DNA of 64,000 nt from Riptortus pedestris (GCA_019009955.1 CM032232.1:53197001-53261000); one strand, 5' to 3'; positions 21,848 to 31,672 are shown, numbered from the stretch's first letter. A program made the numbers and translations. The notes: generated by a model not told the origin, from the letters alone.

Positions 21848-24800
21848 CCATCAATAAAAAAAAATAATAAAAGGAGTTAATTAAGAAATATTGTATCTTC
21901 AATTTATGGTTTAAACTCAATCCCATACTCATCTGCTTCAGATAACTGTGCTTCCTCTTCGAAAAATAGTTTTAATTCAGCAACATTATTCTTCAAAAAA
22001 TTAGCTTCTTTCTCCCACTCTTTTTCTTTCTTATCATATTCTGCAAGTCTACACTCTGAAGATATCAAATAACCTGTAAATAATAGTGTGCTTTCACTAA
22101 TGCCACTTTCATAGAAATTAGTAATGATAGATTTGTTCATTATGGTAGGACATTTTTATTAAAACATATTTTATTTTTATTTTAACAAAAAGTATACAAC
22201 ACTTTTGAAAAATACATAATCTTACCTTATTTAACAGTTTATAAACTGGGTTTTTTTTGTTTACAAAAAATAATTTAAAACACTGTTTACATTTCTTTTG
22301 ATACCCACAACAGTATAGACTTTTTAAATTTGTTTATAATGTGCCTGAGAACACGTTTATAAAGTTGCTGTTGTTATTTTATATACATATATATATTAAA
22401 GTCATGAAAAATTATGGAACATCTAGTTGTCACTACCAATTAACAAAATTTTCATGTCAACATCTGTATCAGCAAATTTAAAGAATGCTTCACTATAATT
22501 TAGTTCATTCCTAAAAATAAAATAAAAAGAGAAGGGCCAATGCCTGTGAGCACTTTTTGTAAATAAGGTGGTCAGCTTGGTTCATTCCCGGCAATATTGT
22601 GATAACACATACATTGAGTACCCATTTCGAGATGTGGCTACAATGTAGGAGGCACCTAGCCGTGAGGCCTTAATCCATCCTACACCAATCCAACAACTCA
22701 TGGTGACTGAGGATTCGCTACGATGGTCAGAAGCGAATCCTATGGAAGGGACAGTCTCCTACTACCCAGCTCCCACACGAGAGAACAGCTCCCACACATG
22801 TACCAGTTTACCTGGCCTGTATGTCCTCGTGCTTTGAACACACGACCACTACGTCTATGACCGGCAGTGAAGGCAAGCCTCCACTCCGGACACCACCCAG
22901 CCCGTAGTTCACATTGAGTAAGCCGCTAGAACTTACCCCATTAAGACAGGAGTGATCCCCTGCCCGGAACAGCAAAGCCGACTAAGGACCTACTGTTCCT
23001 ACGGTTCCCCTACCCAGCAGCTACACAGCGGGGGCTTACTGCTGCCACTGGGGAGGGCCGGCCCCGTGCCGGAGTGTGATAACATTACAGATGAAATATC
23101 ACTACTTCTTAATTCAATCTGAATTTTCTTTCGATGGTGAGAGGGCAAAGTGGAAGAGCTAGAAGTCTGGTGAGTCCTCTGCAGAATAACATTTAGTGAG
23201 GTCCCGAGGTTTAAACTTAGAGCTTTGACAATAGAGGTCCACTGAATTGCTGCTGCCACATTTAGTTCTTATGGCTTCAAAATGGGGACAATGGTTACTG
23301 AATAGCACAAATATACATATAAAGTTTAATATGCATATTTGCCTATAATAACTCTAGCTGGAACAAGTTTTGTTTGATTATTAACTGACTCGATATTGAA
23401 CTAAAGACCACGTTCATTAATGGCCGAAGTGAGACTTAAACATAATTGTTCCTGGCCATCACCTAATTTGTGCTTTATAGTAGTGACTGTGGACTGTTGC
23501 CAAAAGCTTTCTTGCCCTCAAGAAAAACCCATGAGGTGTTGAGAAAAATGTTTGGAACCATTAAAGAGGGACACAGAGAAAGGGTTAGATATAAGCTGAA
23601 TACATTTTATGATTTTCATCTGTCCACTTGTGCAGAAGGAGTTAGCAGAGGTAGTTGGCTGCCTTGAATTCATTGGCAAACAATTGGTCACATAGAAAGT
23701 AAAAAGTTATTGTTCTACTTTCTGGAAGAACCTTACACATTTAGAATCAAGTTAAAAATAAAAACAGAAAGCCTCAATATATTGTCCTAATGTTTAAAAC
23801 TGATTCCACCTTACTTTCTAGAGTGCAGATTTTCTTTGCTAGTTCTTCAACAAAGTTCATATCTGATTCAATCTTCAAACAAATATTAGTATGATCAGAA
23901 TCCAAGACCTCTAAAGCATATTGCTGAAATAATAAAATCAATCATAAGTAAGTACCTAATAATTAATCACTAAGGAAACATAAGGAAAAAAATGTAACAA
24001 ATTCTACATAAATGTTTTAATTAAGTTGTATACCAAATTCGTTCTTATTAAATCCAATGCTGAATGAATTTAATTTTTTTTTTTTTAATGAAGGGGAGGA
24101 TGCCTATTCATCATGCTAAACCCTCCTCTTTGTACTGGCGTACCTTGGTTAAAAAATTGGTTCTACAACCAATTAATGTTCCTATTGAGGCTAATTAGGA
24201 TCGGTTATCAATAGGTTACCACCCTTTTCGACCCAGGATGGGACTAAGGATTTTATTTAATGTTTGTCACTAAATAAATTTGTTCCCAGGTGGGAATCGA
24301 ACTCACGACTCTAGGTTTACTAAGTGAAATAAAGACTAACACCTTAACTCACATGGCTAACATGTGCCCCTAACTATCTATCTAATTAAAAAAAATTAAC
24401 TACCTATTTTCTTTAAATAACCATATTGATTTTATTATACTAATTATATTGAATATTTAACTGTTTAGTTTTATTTGTTTAGTTTATTTTACTTATTTTC
24501 TTGTTGTTTTTTTTTGCTATGGAGTGAGCAAAACCATCTTTTTTCATGAACTCTTAAATAAATATAAAACGTTCCACAGTTTTGGTCATAAGCTAATATA
24601 AAAATTAAATAAAAAAATTTAACGGTGAAAGTAAATTATGTTAGAACAAAAAAATAAAGAAAGTATAAACAAAAGGAAGAAAATTAAATATATTGGTTGA
24701 ATACAAATAAGTTGACTAAACATTTAGTAAATCAAAACATTCTCATCAAAAGCTAAGTTCTTAACTAAGGTTAAATGTTTAAAATATTCATATTCCCTTG

Positions 24801-25400
24801 ATGTAATTGACATACATTATTTAGCAGAGATTAATAACACAGGAAACCAATTCTTTAACAATCCTGAGAAACAGAGATTACAAGTCTAATAATTTGGCAG
24901 CTAATTCAGTTCCCTTCATACAAGTAATCAGACACCTACCACTTAATCTCTTAAAATGAACATTGTCTGATCAAATTTAGGGAATATATAAACATATGTC
25001 TCTCAAACATATCTTTGTGGGCTTAGTGATATCCCTGGGGGGGGGGGGGAATAATGTTCATTTCAAAGAGTTATCATTCAAATAAAAATTGGAATGAATT
25101 TTAAACTTCAGGGTAGAGCTCCATTTTTCCATACTTTCACATTTTTGTCTATTTCCTTATTTACTCTATATGCTATTCTGCACCATTCAGTTGATATTTT
25201 CCTTAACTTTTATTTTAAAACGTCAGTAACTGAGTTGTGTTAGATTTGGCAATATACACATTAATTTCTAGAATGAAGAATAATAAGTATTTTTATGAAT
25301 TCATAAATGCGCATTATGGACTTTTTTAACCCACCTTCCTCTCAATATTTATTTGCAAGTCTTGTAGTGTTTCATCAATAGTATTCTGATTTTCTTCCAT
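16003..25400 (-). CDS. Unrecognised 225-residue coiled-coil protein, 6 coding exons
   Basis: Exons join(25400..25335, 23923..23815, 22073..21929, 18721..18658, 17181..17018, 16132..16003), complement. Every junction is GT-AG and phase-consistent, totalling 678 nt with a stop. The product starts MEENQNTIDETLQDLQINIE and is rich in Glu, Lys, Leu and Ile. Long heptad-like stretches lie at about residues 5-60, 65-105 and 185-224 (ending KLNRLKETVVSLENEIKQLS). There is no signal peptide, membrane segment or catalytic motif. Two Cys-containing short segments (CLKIESDMN, SSECRLAEYD) lie in the middle. This size and composition suits a structural or adaptor protein such as a kinetochore, centrosome or ciliary component, but I recognise no family. 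The precise phase agreement over six exons is the main evidence. It lies head-to-tail with UBR5, about 2.9 kb upstream of its start. Confidence 0.75.
16366..16785 (+). pseudogene. Non-LTR retrotransposon RT C-terminal relic
   Basis: A 72-codon frame (16366-16584) contains YWDEAMVIDHMVHHNKPDIL then IIDKINKTADI, the 'NKPDI..IDK' C-terminal block typical of LINE reverse transcriptases in arthropods. After a stop and frameshift, a second frame (about 16696-16782) reads INLPTEIIKEAQGVLLDTAI then IVGNFLN, which fits the very end of the same class of protein. Inserted in intron 5 of the coiled-coil gene, opposite strand. Dead copy. Confidence 0.65.
17018..17181 (-). CDS. Coiled-coil gene, coding exon 5
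   Basis: 164 nt, DGNTSREQAENLQEVNSSIS, then KKALYEIKRKFPLVEKDEVQ and ILKNTDF. Acceptor AATTTTAG, donor GTAAAA, phase 2. Confidence 0.78.
18469..18508. repeat. 40-bp hairpin
   Basis: ATTCATTCAATTACAGTT and AACTATAATTGAATGAAT are inverted repeats of 18 bp (one mismatch) around a 4-base loop. It lies in an intron of the coiled-coil gene. No target-site duplication could be assigned. Confidence 0.6.
18658..18721 (-). CDS. Coiled-coil gene, coding exon 4
   Basis: 64 nt, TTFDEMIIRIIEERRKDREI plus F. Acceptor TTTTACAG, donor GTAAGT, phase 0. Short but flanked by strong sites. Confidence 0.75.
19255..19605 (+). pseudogene. LINE 3' end relic (RT C-terminus)
   Basis: Interrupted frames spell the pattern typical of RTE/Jockey-like element ends: RLQWQRHF, RMEPNRLQKKMVYCTTNGSR, VRPIQ, then WLNDLDEDLWRLGTRN, then RNGQNLWRQRPRSKLDRV. 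Several stops and small indels break it. In intact elements this is the 'LRWAGHV..RM' to 'GRP..RWLDDVEEDLRRLGVRNWR' region. Confidence 0.7.
20221..21783 (+). mobile_element. Non-autonomous Helitron, copy 1
   Basis: The left end shares ATATATAAAATTGTA..CTGT with the two other copies. Right end: CCCGAGCGAAGCCGGG hairpin, then TACCTTGGCTAG, followed by T and a (AT)n tract, matching the Helitron rule (3' hairpin, CTRR end, insertion between A and T). Inside, a unit of about 275-300 bp containing GGAGTGGGGGTTATAA is repeated four times (near 20470, 20766, 21041 and 21339). No Rep/helicase coding is present. Lies in intron 3 of the coiled-coil gene. Confidence 0.75.
21784..21844. repeat. (AT)n microsatellite
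   Basis: About 30 AT units immediately after the Helitron CTAG end. Probably the insertion target. Confidence 0.9.
21929..22073 (-). CDS. Coiled-coil gene, coding exon 3
   Basis: 145 nt, SYLISSECRLAEYDKKEKEW, then NVAELKLFFEEEAQLSEAD. Acceptor TTTACAG, donor GTATGG, phase 2. If the donor is not used, the frame runs eight codons further (ending GIEFKP) to a TAA, giving a possible truncated intron-retention isoform. Confidence 0.72.
22421..22512 (-). other. Short exon-like segment of unknown origin
   Basis: Minus-strand frame after an acceptor-like ATTTTTAG: NELNYSEAFFKFADTDVDMK then ILLIGSDN and a TAG stop. It does not fit the phase of the coiled-coil gene exons. It may belong with the decayed coding-like stretch at 22.5-23.26 kb. 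Confidence 0.25.
22608..23074 (-). mobile_element. 467-bp GC-rich insertion with 10-bp target-site duplication
   Basis: A block much richer in G+C than its surroundings, bounded on both sides by the identical direct repeat TGTGATAACA (22598-22607 and 23075-23084). On the minus strand it begins CTCCGGCACGGGGCCGGC and ends TACTCAATGTATG. A 10-bp duplication and lack of inverted ends fit a retrotransposed sequence. I do not recognise the source. Confidence 0.6.
23085..23259 (-). pseudogene. Coding-like segment interrupted by the 467-bp insertion
   Basis: Minus-strand frame MAAAIQWTSIVKALSLNLGT, then TSSSSTLPSHHRKKIQIEL and SSDISSVMLS, continuing into the GC-rich element. Beyond the insertion the same frame meets a stop within a few codons. 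Family unknown. Confidence 0.3.
23470..23667 (+). pseudogene. LINE reverse transcriptase fragment
   Basis: Open frame containing HEVLRKMFGTIKEGHRERVR and YKLNTFYDF, resembling the 'LRKIFGPV.E...RVRYNHELY' segment after the RT domain of RTE/Jockey-like elements. Flanking sequence is degraded. Confidence 0.5.
23815..23923 (-). CDS. Coiled-coil gene, coding exon 2
   Basis: 109 nt, QYALEVLDSDHTNICLKIES then MNFVEELAKKICTLE. Acceptor ATTTCAG, donor GTAAGG, phase 1. Confidence 0.75.
24177..24370 (-). repeat. tRNA-derived SINE
   Basis: Nearly full-length minus-strand copy: CTAATTAGGATCGGTTATC, CGACCCAGGATGGGACTAAG, GGGAATCGAACTCACGAC (reverse of the B box), CACATGGCTAACATG (reverse of the head). 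Lies in intron 1 of the coiled-coil gene. Confidence 0.8.
25335..25400 (-). CDS. Coiled-coil gene, coding exon 1
   Basis: 66 nt, ATG at 25398-25400, encoding MEENQNTIDETLQDLQINIE plus RK, donor GTGGGT, phase 0. Four bases upstream of the ATG an acceptor-like TATTTAG suggests that the 5' UTR begins in an earlier exon. Confidence 0.65.
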
Positions 25401-25908
25401 ATTTCTAAATAGTAAGTGAATGAAAATAAAGTCCAAAGCTTATATCAGGAAAACAAGATAAGTTAATAGAATAATGGACAAGACATTCCTACATGGTTCT
25501 TAAAAAAAAAACACGTTCATATCTTCCTTATAAACAGAAATGCCAACTTAAGAAGTTTGTAAAAACTTTACTAAAATAACATGGGGGGGGGCGAGGATGA
25601 CTCAATGGGGCGTACTATGATATATGTCTTAAAAGAATACGTATGGATCGAATTCTAAACTAGTTCTCTTTAGCCAGTATTAATTAATGCAATTTAAGAA
25701 AACATTACTACTGTTGACGTTTATTTTAAAAAGAGGTATTGTAATATAACTTCTAAGCGATGGCGATTTAACGAGTTGCATCAATTTCTGTATTTAATGT
25801 CCATTAAATCTGTTTAAATTAATTTGCGGAGGAAGTTTTTTTTTGCAACTTTTATTGAAGCTATCCACCGGGAAGTGGGAAAATGTCTTAACCTTATTGT
25901 TGTCATAC

Positions 25909-25936
25909 CAATCGGTGAAGATCGTCGTCACTGACT
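25909..25936 (-). promoter_or_regulatory. Possible transcription start and 5' UTR exon of the coiled-coil gene
   Basis: The minus strand reads CATCAGTCAGTGACGACG, two overlapping TCAGT arthropod initiators, followed within about 28 bases by a donor-like GATTG/GTATGA. Together with the acceptor just before the start codon (25405-25406) this would give a short non-coding first exon. Inferred only. Confidence 0.3.
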
Positions 25937-26249
25937 GATGAACTTCTTGGCCGTAATTCAGCAAGATGGAAATGTAACTGTGAAGAACCCAGCTGATTAT
26001 TTTTAATCTCTTATTAACTCTAATAGTAATATTTTAATATGAATGTTAACAATACGCCTCCAATAATTCCCCTCCTTGTATCACAATTAGTCACTGAATA
26101 AAATTAGTTTTCAATCGCAATGAGGCTAATTTCAGTCGCAAATCAAGATTGCTAAAAGAATATATGGTGCAGAGCCAAATTCACGACAATTTATTTTAAA
26201 CATGTTTCGTAGTACTCATACATGACTACAGCAGTATTTGTAGCGTTTT

Positions 26250-27410
26250 TAGCAGCCTTAGGGAAATCAGTTATTGTAGAACTCGTATGGCGCGTCTCGA
26301 AAAGTGTCTGTTCATCTTGCCCAGCGCAAAAGCTTCATAAATTAAGCATACTTCTCATGCCCTGGCATGACAAACGTGATCTCGTCGCACCATACATTTT
26401 CAATTTCTAAGTAAAAATCCGATGAGAAGAAGTGGGGGTTTACTGCAGCTTAAAACAAGAAAGTAAGGTCTCTTAATATTTGAACCAGGAAAAAATGTAT
26501 GCAATGAGAACTGAAGACCAAAAATACGAGTAGTTTAGCGAGATTTGTTAAATAGTTTTTCTTTAATTTGAATATTAAGTTGCTTAATTCCATTTTTGGC
26601 TTTAAACCTGGACTTCTACTCATGGGATTTTTACTCAGCAATTTTATCACTAATAATCTCGTGCGATTACATATGTTTCTCATTGGAGAAATAGAAACAT
26701 TTTTGATGAAATCAGCATACCGAAGATGAGACAGGAAATTTCGAAATATCTTCGTTATTATACGTCGGATCAAAAAAAAAAATCTATATAAACAATCACA
26801 ACATTTAATTACCTATAAATGTTGTTATATACATATATTCTCAGTCATGAATATTAACCAAACTATTTCGATTTTATAGTTTTCGGAATTCAGTAACCCT
26901 CCCCCCCTTCGTATAAACAATAAGGTGTTATTTCTAGAACGTAAAATGTTATAGAACCAGTCATAATAAATTATTGATGATCTACAATTGTTGCTTTATG
27001 GTTTTCTTCTTAACTCAAATAGTTATCGAGTTACACTAGCTTTCTTGTATTCGGACTTCATTTACCCCCTCCCCCTCTAAACCCCTCCTATTCATTGCCC
27101 GGTTTTAACTTATATCATCTTTAGTGTTGAATGAAACACTTAAATATGGGGTCTCGTGTAGAACAAATAAACATTTCCCAGTTCAGAGCGTAAAATCTAA
27201 AACATGACGTCGTCACACAACTTATTTGCAGGTACCTCATCTTGTAAACGTCTGTTGATAACAATATTAGGTATTTAAACTTCAAATAAAGTGGTCAAAA
27301 TATAACAGAGTATGGTTTATTTGACAAGAGTAGAAGTGACGATTTACTAAAGGCTGAAAAATAAAAAAATCAATTATCTTGGTTAATATTGAAGATATAG
27401 AATAAATCTA
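26250..27410. repeat. Family A fragments (mixed orientation)
   Basis: Degraded 5' module (TTAGCAGCCTTAGGGAAATC) at 26250, then core pieces such as AGAAGTGGGGGTTTACTG and TTATACGTCGGATCAAAA, then reverse-oriented core up to the TA-flanked element at 27411. No intact 3' hairpin end. Confidence 0.6.
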
Positions 27411-28098
27411 TACAGGGTGTCCCAAGTTTTCGTGCTACCCCCCTTAAAATCGCCAATTGTATTAATAAAAGGCTAAGACTTGGTGTGCCATAATTGTGAC
27501 CACTGAAGAATCTTTTCAGTACATATACAACCTCCTAACTATCTCCAGTACTTCTCCAACGACCATAATTTTGGAATTCCCAATGGAATGCCATACTTTG
27601 TATGACGGATTCTTGTAGAAGATCAAATTCTAAAACGACTTTAAATCGGTGAATTTTTCAATTTGACGCATCTTTTAGCCGTAAAATGCACAAATCTTCA
27701 TGTCAGAAATGGCACATTTTATTGAAAATTGCTGTGACATAAAAGTTGCAGCCAACAAAATTATCTTTGAAACAAGTCTACGGGAAAAGGAATGGATTTT
27801 GAATTTAAAAAAAAAAAAAATGATAATAAATATTTAAAACGCAATAACTCAAAATATTCTTGAATGATCCAAACAAGTTTTTACTTCAAAGAACATCAAC
27901 ATTACATAAAACGTTCTTACAATTAGTTTATTTTAAATTAATTACGTAGTAATTATATGTAATAGATATATATATTTTTCCACCTTGGACTGAAAAGATT
28001 CTTCAGGGATCACAATTACGGCACACCGATTCTCAGCCTTTTATTAACACAATTGCCGATTTTAAGAGGGGCGGCACGGGACGTTGGGGCACTCTGTA
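27411..28098. mobile_element. 688-bp MITE with about 115-bp terminal inverted repeats and TA duplication
   Basis: The left end TACAGGGTGTCCCAAGTTTT is mirrored at the right by GGACGTTGGGGCACTCTGTA. Inverted similarity continues inward for about 115 bp to GAAGAATCTTTTCAGT on each side. It is flanked by TA (27409-27410 and 28099-28100). The host is a family A core, and other copies of that core show the uninterrupted site, which confirms the insertion. No transposase frame. TA targeting is the Tc1/mariner superfamily habit. Confidence 0.85.
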
Positions 28099-28436
28099 TA
28101 ACAATATTTATTGAAAATTGAATTCGCAATAAGATTGATTATGTACAATTTTTCGATCCGACTTATATAAAAGATATTTACAGGTAGGTATCTCTATTAA
28201 AATATTTCAGATAAGGAGTAAACTCGATAACATATAACAATAAAAACCTATCTTCCTTAGAACAAAAAACATATAAAACTTTTCATACATCAACATACAA
28301 TTCATAAGATAAGGTTTGGAGGAGGATAAGGTTGCAATTCCAACATAAGGTTTGGAAATCCCCCTTCTCACCTGAGATAATATACCGAGTTTGGTAAAGA
28401 TCAAACAAAAGTTTCGACTGATAGAACAGGCCTCAT
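28099..28436 (-). repeat. Family A core, right half of the copy split by the 688-bp MITE
   Basis: Continues AACAATATTTATTGAAAATT, AATAAGATTGATTATGTAC, CGATCCGAC in minus orientation, picking up where the left half stops at 27410. Confidence 0.65.
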
Positions 28437-29330
28437 ATTTAGCAGATTTCCCCTAAGGCAAATCAGTTATTGAGGTCGTACTTATGAGGCAATTTTCGGA
28501 ATTTTTCTTCAAATGTCAATCGATCCTACCTAGTAGATGACGAAAACAAGGTTCGTTCAAAACTGTATATACATATACGTTTCTGTTACCGCTCTAGCGG
28601 TGAAATATTTGTTTGATACCAAACTCGATATTTAGTCGTTTTATGTAAAATGAAAGATTAAGTTCGATAACGGTTGAAATCGGACCAGGGGGAAGGGAGG
28701 TTAGAGGGGGAGAATTTTTCGAAAATTGGAAATATCTCCGTTACCATAAGTCGAATCGAAAAAGTGTATAGAATGAATCTTATTGCAAATTAAATGTACT
28801 ATAAATATTATTATATACGTTTATTCACTCTCTTAAATTTTAACCGCGACATTTGCATTTTTTCAGTTTTCAGCTTTCAGTAAACCCCCACTTCTACTCG
28901 TGTTACATTAACCGTACTCTGTTATATAATAAACCACATTATTCGAAGGTTAAATACCCAATACTGTTTTCCAGAGATACATGCAAATATGTTTTTGTGA
29001 CCCCCCCCCCCCCGGCTTAAATTCTTGGACTACTAACATTTGATTGACTGATTGATATCAAAATTATTCTGATTCATTAAAAATTACAGTACTAGATATA
29101 GTATATAGTTTTCAATAAACTTAATATGTTATATTATGATATGTTCGAGTTATTGTTATTCTTTCCGGTGAGCCATTGGCAGACCTGTTTGATACATTTT
29201 AGACGCTTCCGGCCAGGGGGGAAAGGTTTCTTATTATCATTTGTAATTATTCATTTAATATTCACGGTGGTGTTGTTAGCAGTATGTAGGTTTATCTATT
29301 ATTAAACTTCACTGCGTGACGTAGTTTTTC
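28437..29330 (+). repeat. Family A, long subfamily copy
   Basis: 5' end TTTAGCAGATTTCCCCTAAG; palindrome ACCGCTCTAGCGGT; core ATTGCAAATTAAATGTACTA; then a different 3' half (CAGTAAACCCCCACTTCTAC, a poly-C run at 29000, GGACTACTAACATTTGATTG, TTCACGGTGGTGTTG), ending in a worn CACTGCGTGACGTAGTTTTT. Shares this 3' half with the copies at 37.4 and 53.2 kb. Confidence 0.75.
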
Positions 29331-29435
29331 GTCATCTTGTAGGTAGGATCGATGGCCAATTGAGTTAATTTTTCTATAATCGCGCCATGAGTACAACTTC
29401 AATATGTGATTTCTCCCAAGGGAAATCTGCTAATA
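29330..29435 (-). repeat. Family A 5' module, minus orientation
   Basis: TCGTCATCTTGTAGGTAGG, GATCGATGGCC, CATGAGTACAACTTC and CCCAAGGGAAATCTGCTAA are the reverse complement of the family 5' end. Confidence 0.65.
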
Positions 29436-29439
29436 ACGA

Positions 29440-29645
29440 AATTCATAGCCTGGTCTGAATTTGCAGGGTAGGGAGAGGGGGGGGGCGCTCTTCGGCAAAA
29501 GGGAAAGCTAGATATTCCTCTTGCATCCGAATCCAGGAAGGAGGTACAATTTCTGTTTCCTCAGGCTTTGAGTCAGAAGAGAGAAACCCCCTGTTGACGT
29601 CATCCTCCTCCCCACTCCCTCCCCTCCAGGGACACGGGCCAGTCA
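29440..29645 (+). promoter_or_regulatory. GC-rich promoter-like block with CRE and initiator
   Basis: Composition changes abruptly from AT-rich repeats to G/C-rich unique sequence with poly-purine and poly-pyrimidine tracts. A perfect palindromic cAMP-response element TGACGTCA lies at 29595-29602, 43 bp before an arthropod-type initiator TCAGTT (29643-29648, predicted +1 at 29645). No TATA box at -30. The downstream exon ends at a start codon plus donor, which supports a real core promoter. Confidence 0.5.
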
Positions 29646-29749
29646 GTTGAGTGCTGTCAACCTGTTTGCTTCTATCTGAAGGTGCTCGTGTGTTTCGTGA
29701 CAGTTCGTCGTTCCTCTTCTCAAATTCGGCTACTTTTCAAAACAAAATG
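29645..29749 (+). CDS. First exon: 5' UTR plus ATG only, immediately before a splice donor
   Basis: About 100 nt of 5' UTR (starting after the TCAGTT initiator) ends ..CAAAACAAAATG at 29747-29749, directly followed by donor GTATGT at 29750. The context CAAAATG is a good arthropod start context. If the donor is ignored, the frame stops after 24 codons. An intron exactly after the start codon is known in calmodulin and ADF/cofilin genes, among others. Which gene this is cannot be told, because no partner exon was identified in the remaining 34 kb. Coding content here is three bases. Confidence 0.4.
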
Positions 29750-29880
29750 GTATGTCAAAATGTAATTTTTTCTTCATCGTGTGTAATATTACTTACGCCT
29801 ATTTGTATATTAAACAAACCGTAATTCTATTTAATTTGTAATCTAAATTTTAATAATAATAATCTTTGTTATTCATTTCG

Positions 29881-29985
29881 ACCACTTTGTTCTACTAATT
29901 GGAGCGGCTTGTCTACATGTTACTTACCCTTTTCTAGCCAGGATGGGGCTGAGCATTTTATTTAATGCGTTTGTCACTAAATAAT
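29881..29985 (-). repeat. tRNA-derived SINE fragment
   Basis: CTAATTGGAGCGGCTTGTC, TTTCTAGCCAGGATGGGGCT, and CACTAAATAATGATAAA: the body of the SINE in minus orientation, without the tRNA head. Confidence 0.65.
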
Positions 29986-29989
29986 GATA

Positions 29990-31140
29990 AATTTAATATT
30001 CTTTGTATTTGACGGAGATTAATTTTTATACACTACTAATATTAAACTAATGCAATTCTTTAGAAAATATTTATAACTCAGAACATTCCATTCCAAGAAT
30101 GCTTGCATCATTTATGTTTTACTACTTTTTCAAGGTAATTTCACAGAAAACGATTGTAAAACTGGCAAATCACCATTGATGGGGAGTACCAGAAACTATA
30201 AATAATTAAACATTGCTATTCTGCGGTTAAAGTATCCTATTTATATTCCATTAAACCTTTCTGAAGGTTTGAAGATAAGTGCTTTAATTTTTCTACGAGC
30301 CATCTTCCAAGTTGTAAATACTCTTGATATAGAAGAATGATTAAAAATAAGATTGCTGATTGTTTAAAATTATAATTTATGGCTACAATAACTAGTCAAT
30401 GTGTCATTTACCTTTGTCCTTCATTCTGACTGTTATGACTCATCTCGTGCTTTCTAATTTAATGAACAAGGGTATTAAATTTATTTTGTTCAAGTTTTAA
30501 ACTATTTTTATACTTTCTGAGTTAAATTACGAAGACAATATCCCATAATCGTGCATGAATAAATTAACAATCAATTAGCTGTTCTGGGAAGAATGTAGCA
30601 CTGGCAGACATGTCACTTGCCTGTTCCTTCAAGGTTCACAATGTTTAATTTTAAACACAATATTTCACATACTTTTAGATAAAGAAATTATTTATTTGAA
30701 CGAAATCAATCACACGCGAATATAAACATTATCACCTGATAACTGATAAGAGCATATTGTGGAATGCAAACTTATTTTCTGGCGTTCTTGTGGGTGACAG
30801 CTCAGAAATATTCGATCTCCCTTCACATCTTTATAATTAAAACTTTAATGCCAATTAAATTAATTGCTCCTGAAATTATGTAAGTTAATAACGTTACTTC
30901 AACCTGTTTGATAATCTCATATTAGGTGAGGTTTTTATTTGAAATAATTATTTCAGTTTGGTTTCTTATCAAGGAAATGGGTGTTTTATCTCATAGTGAG
31001 ATGGAGTGTTGTTTTATCTGTAAATGCCAGACTCAAAAATAAAAATGCTCCTAAAAGTGATTTAAATCCCGGGTGCAGAACCGGCTATTTTGAATCTTTC
31101 TAATCATACCTTTCGCTGGGTTTAGCTCATTTGTATTATT
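29990..31140. other. AT-rich stretch without recognised features
   Basis: Directly downstream of the ATG-only exon. No exon-like frame, RNA gene or repeat match was seen. It reads as ordinary intronic sequence. Confidence 0.5.
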
Positions 31141-31350
31141 TTTTAGCAGATTTCCCCTAAGGGAAATCAAATATTGAAGTGCTATCCATAATGCGATTTT
31201 TGAAAAATCTCTTAAAATATCCATCAAGCCTACTCAACTAGATTAGGTCAGTCCAGAACATTATAAATATATTACTCAATGTATTAAGTGTTTCGTGTGT
31301 AACTAAAGATCAAGTTTGGATGAAATCGGTCCTGGGGGGGGGGGGGGGGG
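31140..31350 (+). repeat. Family A 5' part ending in a G18 run
   Basis: TTAGCAGATTTCCCCTAAGG, ATGCGATTTTTGAAAAATC, GATCAAGTTTGG, GAAATCGGTCC, then a run of about 18 G (from 31334) where other copies have 5-9 G. Confidence 0.65.
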
Positions 31351-31367
31351 TTAGAGGACGGAAGTTT

Positions 31368-31672
31368 TTTGACACTGCTTGTTGCTCTATTTCCAGTGAA
31401 CATTTTGTTTGTTGACAGACTTATCAAAATCTGTAACCTCACCCCTGACCAGAAATGAGTGATAACCTTCAGATAAGACGTCGTGATTAGCCTTTCCAGC
31501 ATTAGGCGGGCAGGAATTATGTATATACAGTTGTTATGGTTCTCAACCCATGTGATTCTGTGACTCCTAAGCCGAGAAGTCAATCACGCAGGGGCTTCAG
31601 AAACTATGCAGATTTCACACCTCCTACTCATATCACCAGATATTTTCTTTTTTGTTGTATTCTATTAATTTA

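Noticed and set aside
21904..22140. Stand-alone 78-residue gene starting MNKSII
   Set aside because: The first 22 residues lie upstream of a good acceptor (TTTACAG), and the rest fits in phase as exon 3 of the coiled-coil gene.
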